Source: an uncultured Pelagibacteraceae bacterium
GTDB lineage: Bacteria; Pseudomonadota; Alphaproteobacteria; Pelagibacterales; Pelagibacteraceae
Reading direction: 5' to 3'
Assembly: GCA_902615715.1 (NCBI GenBank)
Contig: CACMQA010000005.1
Location: 1 to 64,000 of the forward strand
DNA: 64,000 nucleotides
Positions within the stretch are counted from its first letter, which is position 1. Every line of letters starts with the position of its first letter. Positions 30,663 through 40,534 of the stretch are shown here, one piece after another. A program made the translations under genes and the position numbers. The notes beneath the pieces were generated by a model. It saw nothing but the letters and a program-made list of their open reading frames with translations. It was not told where the DNA came from and searched no databases.

Positions 30663-32819
30663 GTGGCTAAAAGAAAAAAGAAGAAGAAAAAATCTAAAAA
30701 TACGAAAAGGACTAGAGGGAAGAAGTCTAAAAAAATTATTAGGTCTAAAAAGAAATCTCGAAAAGTAAAAAAAAGAAAAAAATCAAAGTTCAAAAAAAGA
30801 AAAAAATCAAGATCTAAATCAAGGAAAACAAAACCTAGAAAGTTTAATTTTAAGGCACCGAAACTGCTGGAAGATAGTGACGGGAAATCTTTAATAAAAG
30901 TCTCAGATAGCTGGGCTAATCATGCATATGTGAATGAATCTAAATATAAAAAGAAATACAAACTTTCAATAAAAGAAAATGATAAATTTTGGGCTAAAGA
31001 AGGAAAAAGAATTACTTGGATTAAAAAATATTCAAAAATTAAAGATGTTAAATACAGTAAAGAGGAAGTCAAAATTAAATGGTATTATGACGGAACATTA
31101 AACGCTTCTGCTAATTGCATTGATAGACATCTTAAAAAAAATCCCAGCAAAACTGCAATTATCTGGGTAGGTGATGATCCAGCTGACTCCAAAAAAATAT
31201 CTTACAAAGAATTGCATCAAAATGTTTGTAAAGCAGCTAATGGACTAAAAAGTTTAGGTGTTCAAAAAGGAGATAGAGTTACAATTTACCTAACAATGAT
31301 TCCGGAACTAGCTTACATTATGCTTGCTTGCGCTAGAATAGGTGCGGTTCACTCAATTATTTTTGGAGGTTTTTCTCCTGACTCTATCGCAACAAGAATT
31401 ACTGATTGCGAATCAGAATATTTAATTACTGCAGATGAAGGAGTAAGAGGTGGGAAGATTATTCCTTTAAAAAAAATAGCTGATGAAGCACTAGATCAAT
31501 GTCCGAATGTTAAAAAATGTGTAGTAGTTGAAAGAACGGGTAATCAAGTCAACTGGAACAATGAAAGAGATGTTTCCTATAAAAAATTAATTTCTTCCGT
31601 GCCAACAAAATGTGACCCAGAAGAAATGAGTGCTGAAGATCCACTTTTTATTCTTTATACATCTGGTTCTACTGGTAAACCAAAAGGTGTTCTACATACA
31701 ACTGGTGGATACATGGTCTATGCCTCGATGACTCATCAGTATATTTTTGATTACAAACCTAATGATATTTATTGGTGTACGGCTGACATTGGTTGGGTGA
31801 CTGGCCATAGTTATATTATTTATGGTCCACTAGCTAATGGAGCTACGACTATAATGTTTGAGGGTGTCCCAAATTATCCAGACAATTCAAGATGGTGGCA
31901 GATAGTTGATAAATACAAAGTTAATACATTCTATACTGCCCCAACAGCAATTCGTGCTTTAATGAGAGAAGGAGACGGGCCAGTAAAAAAAACAAGCAGA
32001 AAATCTTTAAAATTATTAGGCACAGTTGGTGAACCAATAAATCCAGAGGCTTGGATGTGGTATTACAAAACAGTTGGTGATGCTAGATGTCCAATAGTTG
32101 ACACTTGGTGGCAAACCGAGACAGGCGGAATACTAATTGCTCCTCAACCAGGTGCGATTGATTTGAAACCAGGATCAGCAACAAAACCATTCTACGGCAT
32201 CAAACCTGTTTTAGTAGATAAAGACGGAAAAATCATTAAGGGAGAAGGTCAAGGTAGGTTATGTATGGCGAGTTCTTGGCCTGGTCAAATGAGAACAGTG
32301 TATGGTGATCACCAAAGATTCATAGATACTTATTTTTCACAATTTGATGGAAAATATTTCACAGGTGACGGGTGTAGAAGAGATAAAGACGGATATTATT
32401 GGATAACGGGAAGAGTTGATGACGTAATTATCGTTTCTGGGCATAATCTTGGGACTGCAGAAATTGAAAGTGCTTTTGTTGCTCATCCAAAAGTTGCTGA
32501 AGCTGCTGTAGTTGGTTTCCCACATAGCATAAAAGGAAATGGATTGTACTGTTATGTTACTTTAAATGCCGGTGAAAATCCTACAGGTGACTTAGAAAGA
32601 GATTTAAAACAATGGGTAAGAAAACAAATTGGACCTATTTGTTATCCAGACGTAATTCAATTTGCACCAGGTCTTCCTAAAACAAGATCCGGTAAAATTA
32701 TGAGAAGAATTTTAAGAAAAATTGCGGCTAATGAACCTGAAAATTTAGGTGACACTACAACTTTAGCCGACCCAAGTGTTGTGACTTCACTAGTAGAAAA
32801 TAGACAAAATAGAGATTAG
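30663..32819 (+). CDS. acs: acetyl-CoA synthetase with Lys/Arg-rich N-terminal extension
   Basis: GTG start with SD AGGAGA just upstream; [64 protein letters not shown]. Confidence 0.95.
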   Translation: MAKRKKKKKKSKNTKRTRGKKSKKIIRSKKKSRKVKKRKKSKFKKRKKSRSKSRKTKPRKFNFKAPKLLEDSDGKSLIKVSDSWANHAYVNESKYKKKYKLSIKENDKFWAKEGKRITWIKKYSKIKDVKYSKEEVKIKWYYDGTLNASANCIDRHLKKNPSKTAIIWVGDDPADSKKISYKELHQNVCKAANGLKSLGVQKGDRVTIYLTMIPELAYIMLACARIGAVHSIIFGGFSPDSIATRITDCESEYLITADEGVRGGKIIPLKKIADEALDQCPNVKKCVVVERTGNQVNWNNERDVSYKKLISSVPTKCDPEEMSAEDPLFILYTSGSTGKPKGVLHTTGGYMVYASMTHQYIFDYKPNDIYWCTADIGWVTGHSYIIYGPLANGATTIMFEGVPNYPDNSRWWQIVDKYKVNTFYTAPTAIRALMREGDGPVKKTSRKSLKLLGTVGEPINPEAWMWYYKTVGDARCPIVDTWWQTETGGILIAPQPGAIDLKPGSATKPFYGIKPVLVDKDGKIIKGEGQGRLCMASSWPGQMRTVYGDHQRFIDTYFSQFDGKYFTGDGCRRDKDGYYWITGRVDDVIIVSGHNLGTAEIESAFVAHPKVAEAAVVGFPHSIKGNGLYCYVTLNAGENPTGDLERDLKQWVRKQIGPICYPDVIQFAPGLPKTRSGKIMRRILRKIAANEPENLGDTTTLADPSVVTSLVENRQNRD

Positions 32820-33445
32820 TTAAAATTCAAATTTTTAGTTAACTTCTTGAATTCATCTATTTTTAAGTTCCACTTTAATCTCATTGAATTTAAAACTATT
32901 TCTTTATCTAAAATTTTCAATTCATCTGCAATTGGTGCCCAATTATAAAGCGCCATGCAGCTTTCTTTAAATGGATTATCTAAATAATACTTATGAAAGT
33001 CTATTTTTTCGTATCTATTTAAAAATTCTTTCTTAGCTTTTTCATATACTTCATCGCTTAAACCGTTTACTTTTTCTTTTTCTATAATATTTAAATAAAT
33101 GTCTTTACAATCATTCTCTTTAAGATTTTTTTCACTCATTAAATAAGAAAAAGTGTAAAAAGTACAATCAGCAACAGCGGTCATGTAAATATTCCATTTT
33201 GCTATATTGATTGATTTCGAAAAAACCTCATCATCAACCATTGCTGTATATTTAACTCCAATTCTAGTTTTTAGATAACCATACAAAGTAGTTTGAGTAA
33301 CATGAGCTGATCTCTGTTGAATAAATTTTTGTAGATCGCCTTTTGATTTGATGCTTTTGAAATAGCTTGTTACTTTCTCTACGGGAAATAAATACTCTCC
33401 CATAGTTTTTAGAGTTATTCTAAGCTTTTCTAGATTCAATTTCAC
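32816..33445 (-). CDS. hypothetical protein (209 aa)
   Basis: long ORF in an otherwise empty interval, convergent with acs; no family recognised with confidence. Confidence 0.7.
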   Translation of the reverse strand: MKLNLEKLRITLKTMGEYLFPVEKVTSYFKSIKSKGDLQKFIQQRSAHVTQTTLYGYLKTRIGVKYTAMVDDEVFSKSINIAKWNIYMTAVADCTFYTFSYLMSEKNLKENDCKDIYLNIIEKEKVNGLSDEVYEKAKKEFLNRYEKIDFHKYYLDNPFKESCMALYNWAPIADELKILDKEIVLNSMRLKWNLKIDEFKKLTKNLNFN

Positions 33446-33560
33446 GTTGTATTTTAAAAACCCTTATTTTACTTAACTTATAGCATTTCAAATTGGTTTT
33501 AGGGTCCTTTTTTCTCTTTAAATTAAACTCATAATGGGTAAGGTTCCAACAACTAATAAT

Positions 33561-33578
33561 ACTTTTTACGTAAAAAGT
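33561..33578. promoter_or_regulatory. 18-bp perfect palindrome upstream of DUF4212/symporter operon
   Basis: ACTTTTTACGTAAAAAGT equals its own reverse complement; ends about 12 nt before the SD-like GGGGGA. Confidence 0.6.
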
Positions 33579-33599
33579 TAAAAATAAATAGGGGGAAAT

Positions 33600-33857
33600 A
33601 TGTCAAATAAAGACGCATATTGGAATAAGACCAAAAACCATATGATCGTAACATTGGTTCTTTGGGCTTTCTTCTCATTAGTGATCTTCATGTTTGGTTC
33701 AGAACTGAACACGATGTCTTTTCTTGGCTATCCACTAGCATATTACATGACTGCGCAAGGTTCACTTCTTGCCTTTGTGATAATTTTGTTTTGGACTGCA
33801 AATAAACAAGAAAAAATCGACGAAGAACATGGTTTCTCAGAAAGAGAGGATGACTAA
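33600..33857 (+). CDS. DUF4212 (sodium/substrate symporter small subunit)
   Basis: YWNKTKNHMIVTLVLWAFFSLVIFMFG; paired with the following SSS permease. Confidence 0.9.
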   Translation: MSNKDAYWNKTKNHMIVTLVLWAFFSLVIFMFGSELNTMSFLGYPLAYYMTAQGSLLAFVIILFWTANKQEKIDEEHGFSEREDD

Positions 33858-35713
33858 TGTTTAAAGGAGAATTTATAAAGAACCTTCCTAAAATATACGG
33901 GACCTACACTGGTGGTTTCATAGTATTCATCATTTTGATGGCTATTGCGGAACAAGCAGGTGTGTCAGCTAAAAACATCGGAGTGATGTTCGTAGCTTTC
34001 ACGGTTTTGATTTATGCCTTAATCGGTTATTTATCACGAACCATACAAGTAGATGCCTACTATGTTGCAGGAAGACAAGTGCCAACCGTATTTAACGGGA
34101 TGGCGACAGCAGCTGACTGGATGTCAGGTGCTTCATTCGTAGCCTTAGCGGGTGGAGTTTACTTTGGTGGCTATACTTATATGGCCTTCTTAGTAGGTTG
34201 GACAGGTGGATACGTACTTGTTGCAACTTTAATGGCTCCGTACCTAAGAAAATTTGGATGTTACACAGTTCCTGATTTTATCGGAACACGATACGGTGGT
34301 AATCTTGTAAGAGCTTGCGCAGTATTCGTGCTTTTCATAGCATCATTTACTTACGTAACTGCACAAATTAACGCTACGGGTACAATTGCTTCTAGAGCTC
34401 TTGGAATTCCGTTCGAAGCAGGTGTATGGGTAGGATTAATAAGTATCCTTATCTGTTCAATGCTTGGAGGAATGAGAGCCGTAACTTGGACACAGGTTGC
34501 TCAGTATATTGTATTAATCATCGCATACTTGATACCAGTATTCTGGATCAGTTCAAACGTTGGTGGAGGAATTTTCCCTCACTTAATGTTAGGTGATGAA
34601 GTTGCAAGACTTGGTGAACTCGAACAACAATTTGGACTAGTTAAAAACAGCGCCGCAGATATGAAAGCAGCTGGGGTACCAGGAGGATTGAAATACATCT
34701 CTGGAACTCACTCTGGAGTACCTGAAGGTGGAATGGCTGTCTGGAAATACTTATCGTTAGCGATTTGTATGATGGTGGGAACTGCATCGTTACCTCATAT
34801 CTTAATGAGATACTTTACAACTCCTTCTGTTAGAGCAGCAAGAAAATCAGTAGCTTGGTCGCTATTCTTTATTTTCTTACTTTACTCTTCAGCGCCTATG
34901 TTAGCGACATTGTCTAAGTTGGCATTAATGGATCCAAATCTACCAACTGGAATTATCGGAAAATCTATTTCTGAAGTTCAGTCGATAGAATGGGTACAAA
35001 GATGGTCTGAAGTTAAACAAGTATTTATCGCAGACTTTAATGGTGACGGTGTACTTCAGTTGAACGAATGGTTCATGAGAGGTGACGTTGTAGTATTAGC
35101 TACTCCAGAAGTAGCGGGACTACCGTTTGTAATCTCTGGACTTGTGTTTGCTGGTGGTATGGCTGCTGCCATGTCAACTGCTGACGGTCTTGTGTTAGCG
35201 ATATCAAATGCTTTATCTCATGATATTTACTACAAAATCATAGATCCAAAAGCTGATACAGCTAAAAGACTTTTAGTTGCTCGTGTACTTCTAGTAATAA
35301 TCGGAGCTGCTGGTGCTTACATAGCCTCTTTCAGGCTAACAAGTATCTTAGGTTCGGTTGCTTGGGCATTCGACTTTGCAATGTCAGGCTTATTCTTCCC
35401 ACTTGTACTTGGTGTATGGTGGAAGAGAGCTACTAGAGCTGGTGCAATCGCTGGTATTGTATCGGGAATTGCTTCAGGAACATTATACTTATTGTGGGTG
35501 TTCCCTAAATTCTCTGTGCCAATATTCGGTGGTGTAAATACTCCATTCTTAGGTATCGACCACTTAAGATTTGGTTTAATCGGTGCACCAATTTGTTTAG
35601 TTGTAATGGTTGTCGTTAGTTTGATGACTAAAGAACCAAGTCCAGCTGTGCAAAAAATGGTAGACGATACAAGAATACCTACAGGTAAGGCTATTCTTGG
35701 TAAGCAACACTAA
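33857..35713 (+). CDS. sodium:solute symporter (ActP-like, SSS family)
   Basis: AADWMSGASFVALAGGVYFGGY, PHILMRYFTTPSVRAAR, GGMAAAMSTADGLVLAISNALSHDIY. Confidence 0.93.
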   Translation: MFKGEFIKNLPKIYGTYTGGFIVFIILMAIAEQAGVSAKNIGVMFVAFTVLIYALIGYLSRTIQVDAYYVAGRQVPTVFNGMATAADWMSGASFVALAGGVYFGGYTYMAFLVGWTGGYVLVATLMAPYLRKFGCYTVPDFIGTRYGGNLVRACAVFVLFIASFTYVTAQINATGTIASRALGIPFEAGVWVGLISILICSMLGGMRAVTWTQVAQYIVLIIAYLIPVFWISSNVGGGIFPHLMLGDEVARLGELEQQFGLVKNSAADMKAAGVPGGLKYISGTHSGVPEGGMAVWKYLSLAICMMVGTASLPHILMRYFTTPSVRAARKSVAWSLFFIFLLYSSAPMLATLSKLALMDPNLPTGIIGKSISEVQSIEWVQRWSEVKQVFIADFNGDGVLQLNEWFMRGDVVVLATPEVAGLPFVISGLVFAGGMAAAMSTADGLVLAISNALSHDIYYKIIDPKADTAKRLLVARVLLVIIGAAGAYIASFRLTSILGSVAWAFDFAMSGLFFPLVLGVWWKRATRAGAIAGIVSGIASGTLYLLWVFPKFSVPIFGGVNTPFLGIDHLRFGLIGAPICLVVMVVVSLMTKEPSPAVQKMVDDTRIPTGKAILGKQH

Positions 35714-35732
35714 TAAATAATTATTTAAAATT

Positions 35733-35764
35733 AAAAGGGGCGATTTATTCGCCCCTTTTTTTTT
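35733..35764 (+). terminator. intrinsic terminator after symporter gene
   Basis: AAAAGGGGCGA-tttat-TCGCCCCTTTTTTTTT: 7-bp GC-rich stem extended by A:T pairs and followed by T9. Confidence 0.92.
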
Positions 35765-35789
35765 ACCTAAATCATGATATTTTAAAGAA

Positions 35790-36125
35790 ATGATACCTAC
35801 TTGGGCTATTGTATTAGATTACGTTCTAGGAACTATAATGTGGACTTTGATAGGTCGAGCATTCATGAATATTTTTCAAAGAGAGGATTCGACATTTTTC
35901 TTCATGAGAGTTTTCGTTAAATACACAAACCCTATTATAAATTTGTTTAAGTTTATTACACCTAGTTTTCTTTTTGGTCCGTTTATAGCTCTTTACGTTG
36001 CTTGGTTCTTTTACTTGTTCAGATTTTATGCAATGCCTTACATTTTAGGCTATGATGTGTGGGGTATGCTTGCATTTCCACTCGAAAGCGATTTTTCAAG
36101 GCAACTTTATCAGTTATTCAACTAA
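35790..36125 (+). CDS. small membrane protein, conserved-looking
   Basis: 111 aa ORF with two or three hydrophobic segments, follows the terminator. Confidence 0.7.
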   Translation: MIPTWAIVLDYVLGTIMWTLIGRAFMNIFQREDSTFFFMRVFVKYTNPIINLFKFITPSFLFGPFIALYVAWFFYLFRFYAMPYILGYDVWGMLAFPLESDFSRQLYQLFN

Positions 36126-36172
36126 TACCTTAATTTTTTTGACAAAGTTTTAGTTTAAAATATAAACAAAAT

Positions 36173-36835
36173 ATGAGCGGTATAATAAAAATTTCACCTT
36201 CAATATTATCTGCTGATTTCAGCAAATTAGGAAATGAAGTTATTTCGTTGGAAAAAGCAGGCGCTGATTATATTCACATTGATGTAATGGATGGACATTT
36301 TGTTCCAAATCTTACTATAGGACCCGAAGTAATAAAAAAACTAAGACCGTTTACAAAAAAAACTTTTGATGTTCATTTAATGATTTCTCCCGTTGATAAT
36401 TTTGTAAAAGATTTTGCAGATGCTGGTGCGGATATCATTACATTTCACCCAGAGGCTACCTCTGATGTTTCTAAAACAATAAAATTAATAAAAGATCAAA
36501 ATAAAAAAGTTGGTATTTCATTAAAGCCAAAATCAAAAATTGATCTTATAAAAGATCATTTAGATCAAATTGACTTAGTTTTAATTATGAGTGTTGAACC
36601 TGGTTTTGGTGGTCAAAAATTTATGCCAGAAGTTTTGGAAAAAACGAAAGCAGTTAGGGAATTAATAAATAATGGAAATTTAAACGTCGATGTTGAAATA
36701 GATGGTGGAATTAATTTTGAGAATTGTTCAAAGGTGAAAGATGCAGGTGCTAATATAATTGTGTCAGGGTCTACTATCTTTAAAGAAAATAAGGGTGACC
36801 TAAAAAAAAATATAGAAATTCTCAGAAATAGTTAA
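36173..36835 (+). CDS. rpe: ribulose-phosphate 3-epimerase
   Basis: ISPSILSADFSKLG, HIDVMDGHFVPNLTIGP, VEPGFGGQKF. Confidence 0.95.
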   Translation: MSGIIKISPSILSADFSKLGNEVISLEKAGADYIHIDVMDGHFVPNLTIGPEVIKKLRPFTKKTFDVHLMISPVDNFVKDFADAGADIITFHPEATSDVSKTIKLIKDQNKKVGISLKPKSKIDLIKDHLDQIDLVLIMSVEPGFGGQKFMPEVLEKTKAVRELINNGNLNVDVEIDGGINFENCSKVKDAGANIIVSGSTIFKENKGDLKKNIEILRNS

Positions 36836-36838
36836 TAG

Positions 36839-38476
36839 ATGTTTGGACTGAAAAGTGTCTATTTTTATTTGATTGCATGTCAGATAAATTTAATTAAGTT
36901 TTTTAAAAAAATTTATTTTTCATCGAAAAATTATAATAAATCTTTAAAAACCAAAACCCCTCAACAAGTTTACTATAATCCAAATCCTTTTTTATTATCC
37001 ATTATTACTTCGTACACTGGACAATCATTTAAAATTAGTGAAATAGACCCAAATATTTTCTGGCTTGAAGATAAGAAAAAAGAAACGGAGCAATTGCATA
37101 ATTTCTTTTGGCTTAGTCTCATAGATCGAAAAACTGATAACATAAAATTAAAGAAAATAATTTATATTTGGATGATTAAAAACTCAAAATATAAAAAAAA
37201 AGTTTGGGAGACTTCAACTCTAAGTGCAAGAATTATAAGCTGGATATTAAATGTAGACATAATTCTAAATAATAGTACTTTTGAATTTAGAAAAAATTTT
37301 TTAGATTGTATTATAAGTCAGACAAACCACTTAAAAAAAAATATACGATTTGAAAAAGATATTGCTAAAAGAATTGAAATTTTGACTGCTATTGTTGTAA
37401 CTGGTCTTGTTTTTAAAGAATATGAAGAAAATTTTAATTTTGGATTAAAACAGTTAGAAGCACTTGTTAAAGATTATTTTGATAAAGATGGCTTTCCTCT
37501 ATCTCGGAATCCGAATGATTTAATTTTTTTTTCAAAATATTTAATATTTTGTAGAGAAGTAATTAAAGATAGTCAAAAATATATTCCTGAATTTTTAGAG
37601 GATATTATAGAGAAAAACCTTCATTGCATAAAATATATCAAAACACCAAATGATCAACTCCCTTTATTTAATGGAGCTTTCTCTCTAAACCTAAAACAAA
37701 TCGAAGAATATTTAGAAAATTTAAAATCTGATAATAAGAATAAAAATTTAGGTGGTCTTTATAAAATAAAATACAAAAATCATTTTTTAATCATAGATAC
37801 CGATAAACCACCTATGAAAAAATTCTCAAAATCATATCAATCAGGACCATTATCTTTTGAATATTTTTTGGATGGAATTAAAATAGTTACTAATTCAGGC
37901 TTTGGTGCAAACATTTCAAGAAAAGCGGAAATGCTTAGCAGACTTACAGCTTGCCAATCAACTTTAAACATTAACGATACCTCTGTAACGAACTTTGAAA
38001 AAATTGAAATGATTAATAGGATCTTTGGGAACTCAATTCAAAATACTTTTAAATCTTTTGATTTTCTCCCTAAAAACGAAAATGATCTTGTGGGATGCTC
38101 TGCAACTAATAATGGATATGAAAAAAAATTTGGATGCATACACAAAAGAGAAATTTACATAGATAAAGCAAGCAATTATCTAAAAGGTGTAGATCATATA
38201 TTTAAATCTAAAGATGGTTATCCAATTAGATATGCTTTTAGATTTCATATTAATCCTGATCTAAGTGTAGTCAAAACTATGAGTGGAAATAGTGCATTAA
38301 TTCAAATTTCTAAAAATAAATCTTTAATCTTTTCAATTAATAATGAAAATTTAGAGATAGAAAAAAGTATATTTTTAGGTGGTAAAAAAATAGTAGATAA
38401 TGCTTGTATTACTATCAGCGGTAATTTAGTTAATAAAAATAAAACTTTTTACTGGGAAATAAGAAAAAATAATTGA
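36839..38476 (+). CDS. heparinase II/III family protein
   Basis: DKDGFPLSRNPND, GPLSFEYFLDGIKIVTNSGFG, RLTACQSTLNINDT pattern of Hepar_II_III proteins. Confidence 0.85.
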   Translation: MFGLKSVYFYLIACQINLIKFFKKIYFSSKNYNKSLKTKTPQQVYYNPNPFLLSIITSYTGQSFKISEIDPNIFWLEDKKKETEQLHNFFWLSLIDRKTDNIKLKKIIYIWMIKNSKYKKKVWETSTLSARIISWILNVDIILNNSTFEFRKNFLDCIISQTNHLKKNIRFEKDIAKRIEILTAIVVTGLVFKEYEENFNFGLKQLEALVKDYFDKDGFPLSRNPNDLIFFSKYLIFCREVIKDSQKYIPEFLEDIIEKNLHCIKYIKTPNDQLPLFNGAFSLNLKQIEEYLENLKSDNKNKNLGGLYKIKYKNHFLIIDTDKPPMKKFSKSYQSGPLSFEYFLDGIKIVTNSGFGANISRKAEMLSRLTACQSTLNINDTSVTNFEKIEMINRIFGNSIQNTFKSFDFLPKNENDLVGCSATNNGYEKKFGCIHKREIYIDKASNYLKGVDHIFKSKDGYPIRYAFRFHINPDLSVVKTMSGNSALIQISKNKSLIFSINNENLEIEKSIFLGGKKIVDNACITISGNLVNKNKTFYWEIRKNN

Positions 38477-40029
38477 TAATGAATTTAAAGGTTAAAAACG
38501 CTTTAATATCTGTTTCTAATAAAGAGAATTTAATATCACTTCTAAAAGTTCTGAAGAAATTTAATATAAACATTATAAGTTCTGGGGGAACTTATTCTTC
38601 CATAAGAAAATTGGGATACGAGTGCATAGAGTTATCTAAATATACTGGTTTTAAAGAAATGCTAGATGGAAGAGTAAAAACTCTTCATCCAAAAATACAC
38701 GCAGGTATTCTACACGACAGACAAAACAAAAAACATAAAAGTGAAATGTCAAAGCAAAATTTTCCAGCTATTGATTTAATTGTAGTAAACTTTTATCCAT
38801 TTCAAAAAATAGTTTTAAATACGAAAAATCCAAAACAAATAATTGAAAATATTGATATTGGTGGCCCGACAATGGTAAGAGCTGCTGCAAAAAATTTCAA
38901 AAATGTAACCATCATAACCAACAAAAATGACTATGGTTTTTTAATAAAAGAACTAGAAACTTTAAAAGGAAAGACTTCTTTGAAATTTAGAGAATTAATG
39001 TCATCAAAAGCATTTGGTTTAACTGCATACTATGACTCTATGATTGCAAATTGGTTTAATAGAAAACTTAAAATTAAATTTCCAGAGAGAAAAACAATAT
39101 TTGGAAGAAAATTGCAAAATTTGAGGTATGGCGAGAATCCTCACCAACAAAGCTCCATTTATGTGAGTGATTTCAATGACAGAAATTTGAATTTTAATAA
39201 AATTCATGGGAAAGAGCTTAGTTATAACAATTATAATGATATGTTTGCATCATTGGAAATTTTAAACTCTTTAAAAAAAAATTTTGGAACAGTAATTATA
39301 AAACACGCAAATCCCTCAGGAGTTTCTGAAAATAAAGTGCCTCTTATATCTTTTAAAAATGCTTTTGCATCAGATCCATTAAGTGCCTTTGGAGGAGTTA
39401 TTGCTTGTAATTATAAAATTAATAAAAAAATTGCGAATGAAATTTCTAAAAATTTTTCAGAAGTTGTTCTAGCAAAAGGCTTTGATAAAGAGTCTTTATA
39501 TATTCTTAAAAAGAAAAAAAATTTGCGTATTATCGATATTTCTAATTTTAAATTAAAAAATTTAACTTCGATTAAATCTTTTGATGGTTCTTTTTTACTC
39601 CAAACCAAAGATAAAATTATTTTAGACAAAAAGAAATTGAGATGTGTGACTAAATTAAAACCTTCCAGAAAAGAATTAGCAGAAATAGAATTTGCTTTTA
39701 ATGTTTCTAAATATGTTAAATCTAATGCGATTGTATTATGTAATAATTTTTCAACAATTGGTATTGGAGCGGGACAACCAAGTCGACTAGATAGTTGTAA
39801 AATCGCAGTACAAAAAGCAAAACAATTTCAGCCCTCAAAAATTAAAAATTCTATAGCAGCTTCTGATGCTTTTTTTCCTTTCGCAGATGGAATAAATACA
39901 CTTATTAAGGCGGGTGTAAAAACTATAATTCAGCCAGGTGGTTCAATTAGAGATCAAGAAGTTATAAATGCAGCAAATAAAGCTAAGATTAAAATGTTTT
40001 TCACTGGTTTAAGGCATTTTTATCATTAA
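38473..40029 (+). CDS. purH: bifunctional AICAR formyltransferase/IMP cyclohydrolase
   Basis: LDGRVKTLHPKIHAGIL, RYGENPHQ, KHANPSGV, AFGGVIACN, DAFFPFADGI. Confidence 0.96.
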   Translation: MIMNLKVKNALISVSNKENLISLLKVLKKFNINIISSGGTYSSIRKLGYECIELSKYTGFKEMLDGRVKTLHPKIHAGILHDRQNKKHKSEMSKQNFPAIDLIVVNFYPFQKIVLNTKNPKQIIENIDIGGPTMVRAAAKNFKNVTIITNKNDYGFLIKELETLKGKTSLKFRELMSSKAFGLTAYYDSMIANWFNRKLKIKFPERKTIFGRKLQNLRYGENPHQQSSIYVSDFNDRNLNFNKIHGKELSYNNYNDMFASLEILNSLKKNFGTVIIKHANPSGVSENKVPLISFKNAFASDPLSAFGGVIACNYKINKKIANEISKNFSEVVLAKGFDKESLYILKKKKNLRIIDISNFKLKNLTSIKSFDGSFLLQTKDKIILDKKKLRCVTKLKPSRKELAEIEFAFNVSKYVKSNAIVLCNNFSTIGIGAGQPSRLDSCKIAVQKAKQFQPSKIKNSIAASDAFFPFADGINTLIKAGVKTIIQPGGSIRDQEVINAANKAKIKMFFTGLRHFYH

Positions 40030-40364
40030 CTAATTTTATCTATTTTTGCTGCTAAAATAAAATCGCTTTCCGCAAGTCCTTTAATCGCGTGAGTAAAAAT
40101 TTTTATTTTACAGTAACCCCACCCAAAAGAAATGTCAGGGTGATGATTTTCCTCTTCAGCTATATTACCAACTTTATTAACAAATTTCTGACTTTCCTCA
40201 AAATTCTTAAATTTAAAACCTTTAGTTAAATAAAAACTTTTATCATCATTATTTTTTACATCCCAACCGTCAACTCTTTTTAAGTATTTGTGTATTTCGC
40301 TTGTATCGAATGGTGGAATATTTCCCTCACATGCTACACATTTTTTTTTTGATAGATCTTCCAT
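40026..40364 (-). CDS. 4a-hydroxytetrahydrobiopterin dehydratase
   Basis: KGFKFKNFEESQKFVNKVGNIAEEENHHPDISFGWGYCKIKIFTHAIKGLAESDF (PCD motif EEENHHPD). Confidence 0.93.
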   Translation of the reverse strand: MEDLSKKKCVACEGNIPPFDTSEIHKYLKRVDGWDVKNNDDKSFYLTKGFKFKNFEESQKFVNKVGNIAEEENHHPDISFGWGYCKIKIFTHAIKGLAESDFILAAKIDKIS

Positions 40365-40368
40365 AATA

Positions 40369-40443
40369 TGGAGCGGGCAAAGGGGTTCGAACCCTCGACC
40401 TTCTCGTTGGCAACGAGACGCTCTACCACTGAGCTATGCCCGC
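40369..40443 (-). tRNA. tRNA-Gly(GCC), CCA encoded
   Basis: Minus strand GCGGGCATAGCTCAGTGGTAGAGCGTCTCGTTGCCAACGAGAAGGTCGAGGGTTCGAACCCCTTTGCCCGCTCCA: full cloverleaf, anticodon GCC in TTGCCAA loop. Confidence 0.97.
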
Positions 40444-40452
40444 AATAAAAAT

Positions 40453-40482
40453 AGTATAGTATACGTATCAATGTATGGTCAA
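40453..40482 (-). promoter_or_regulatory. sigma70-type promoter of tRNA-Gly
   Basis: Minus strand TTGACC-N18-TATACT; -10 ends about 10 nt before the mature tRNA 5' end. Confidence 0.75.
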
Positions 40483-40534
40483 CCTTTATAAAATGCCGCT
40501 ATCGGTGAGTTGATTTTTTTATTATAATAATTTT

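Noticed and set aside
29156-32819. Possible horizontally acquired island around EVE/acs
   Set aside because: Composition and gene spacing match the rest of the window; no integrase, tRNA junction or direct repeats.
40288-40491. 67-aa plus-strand ORF (..SGQRGSNPRPSRWQRDALPLSYARNK..)
   Set aside because: Translation of the antisense of tRNA-Gly and adjacent sequence; the GSNPRPS..RDALPLSYA string is a familiar tRNA artefact.
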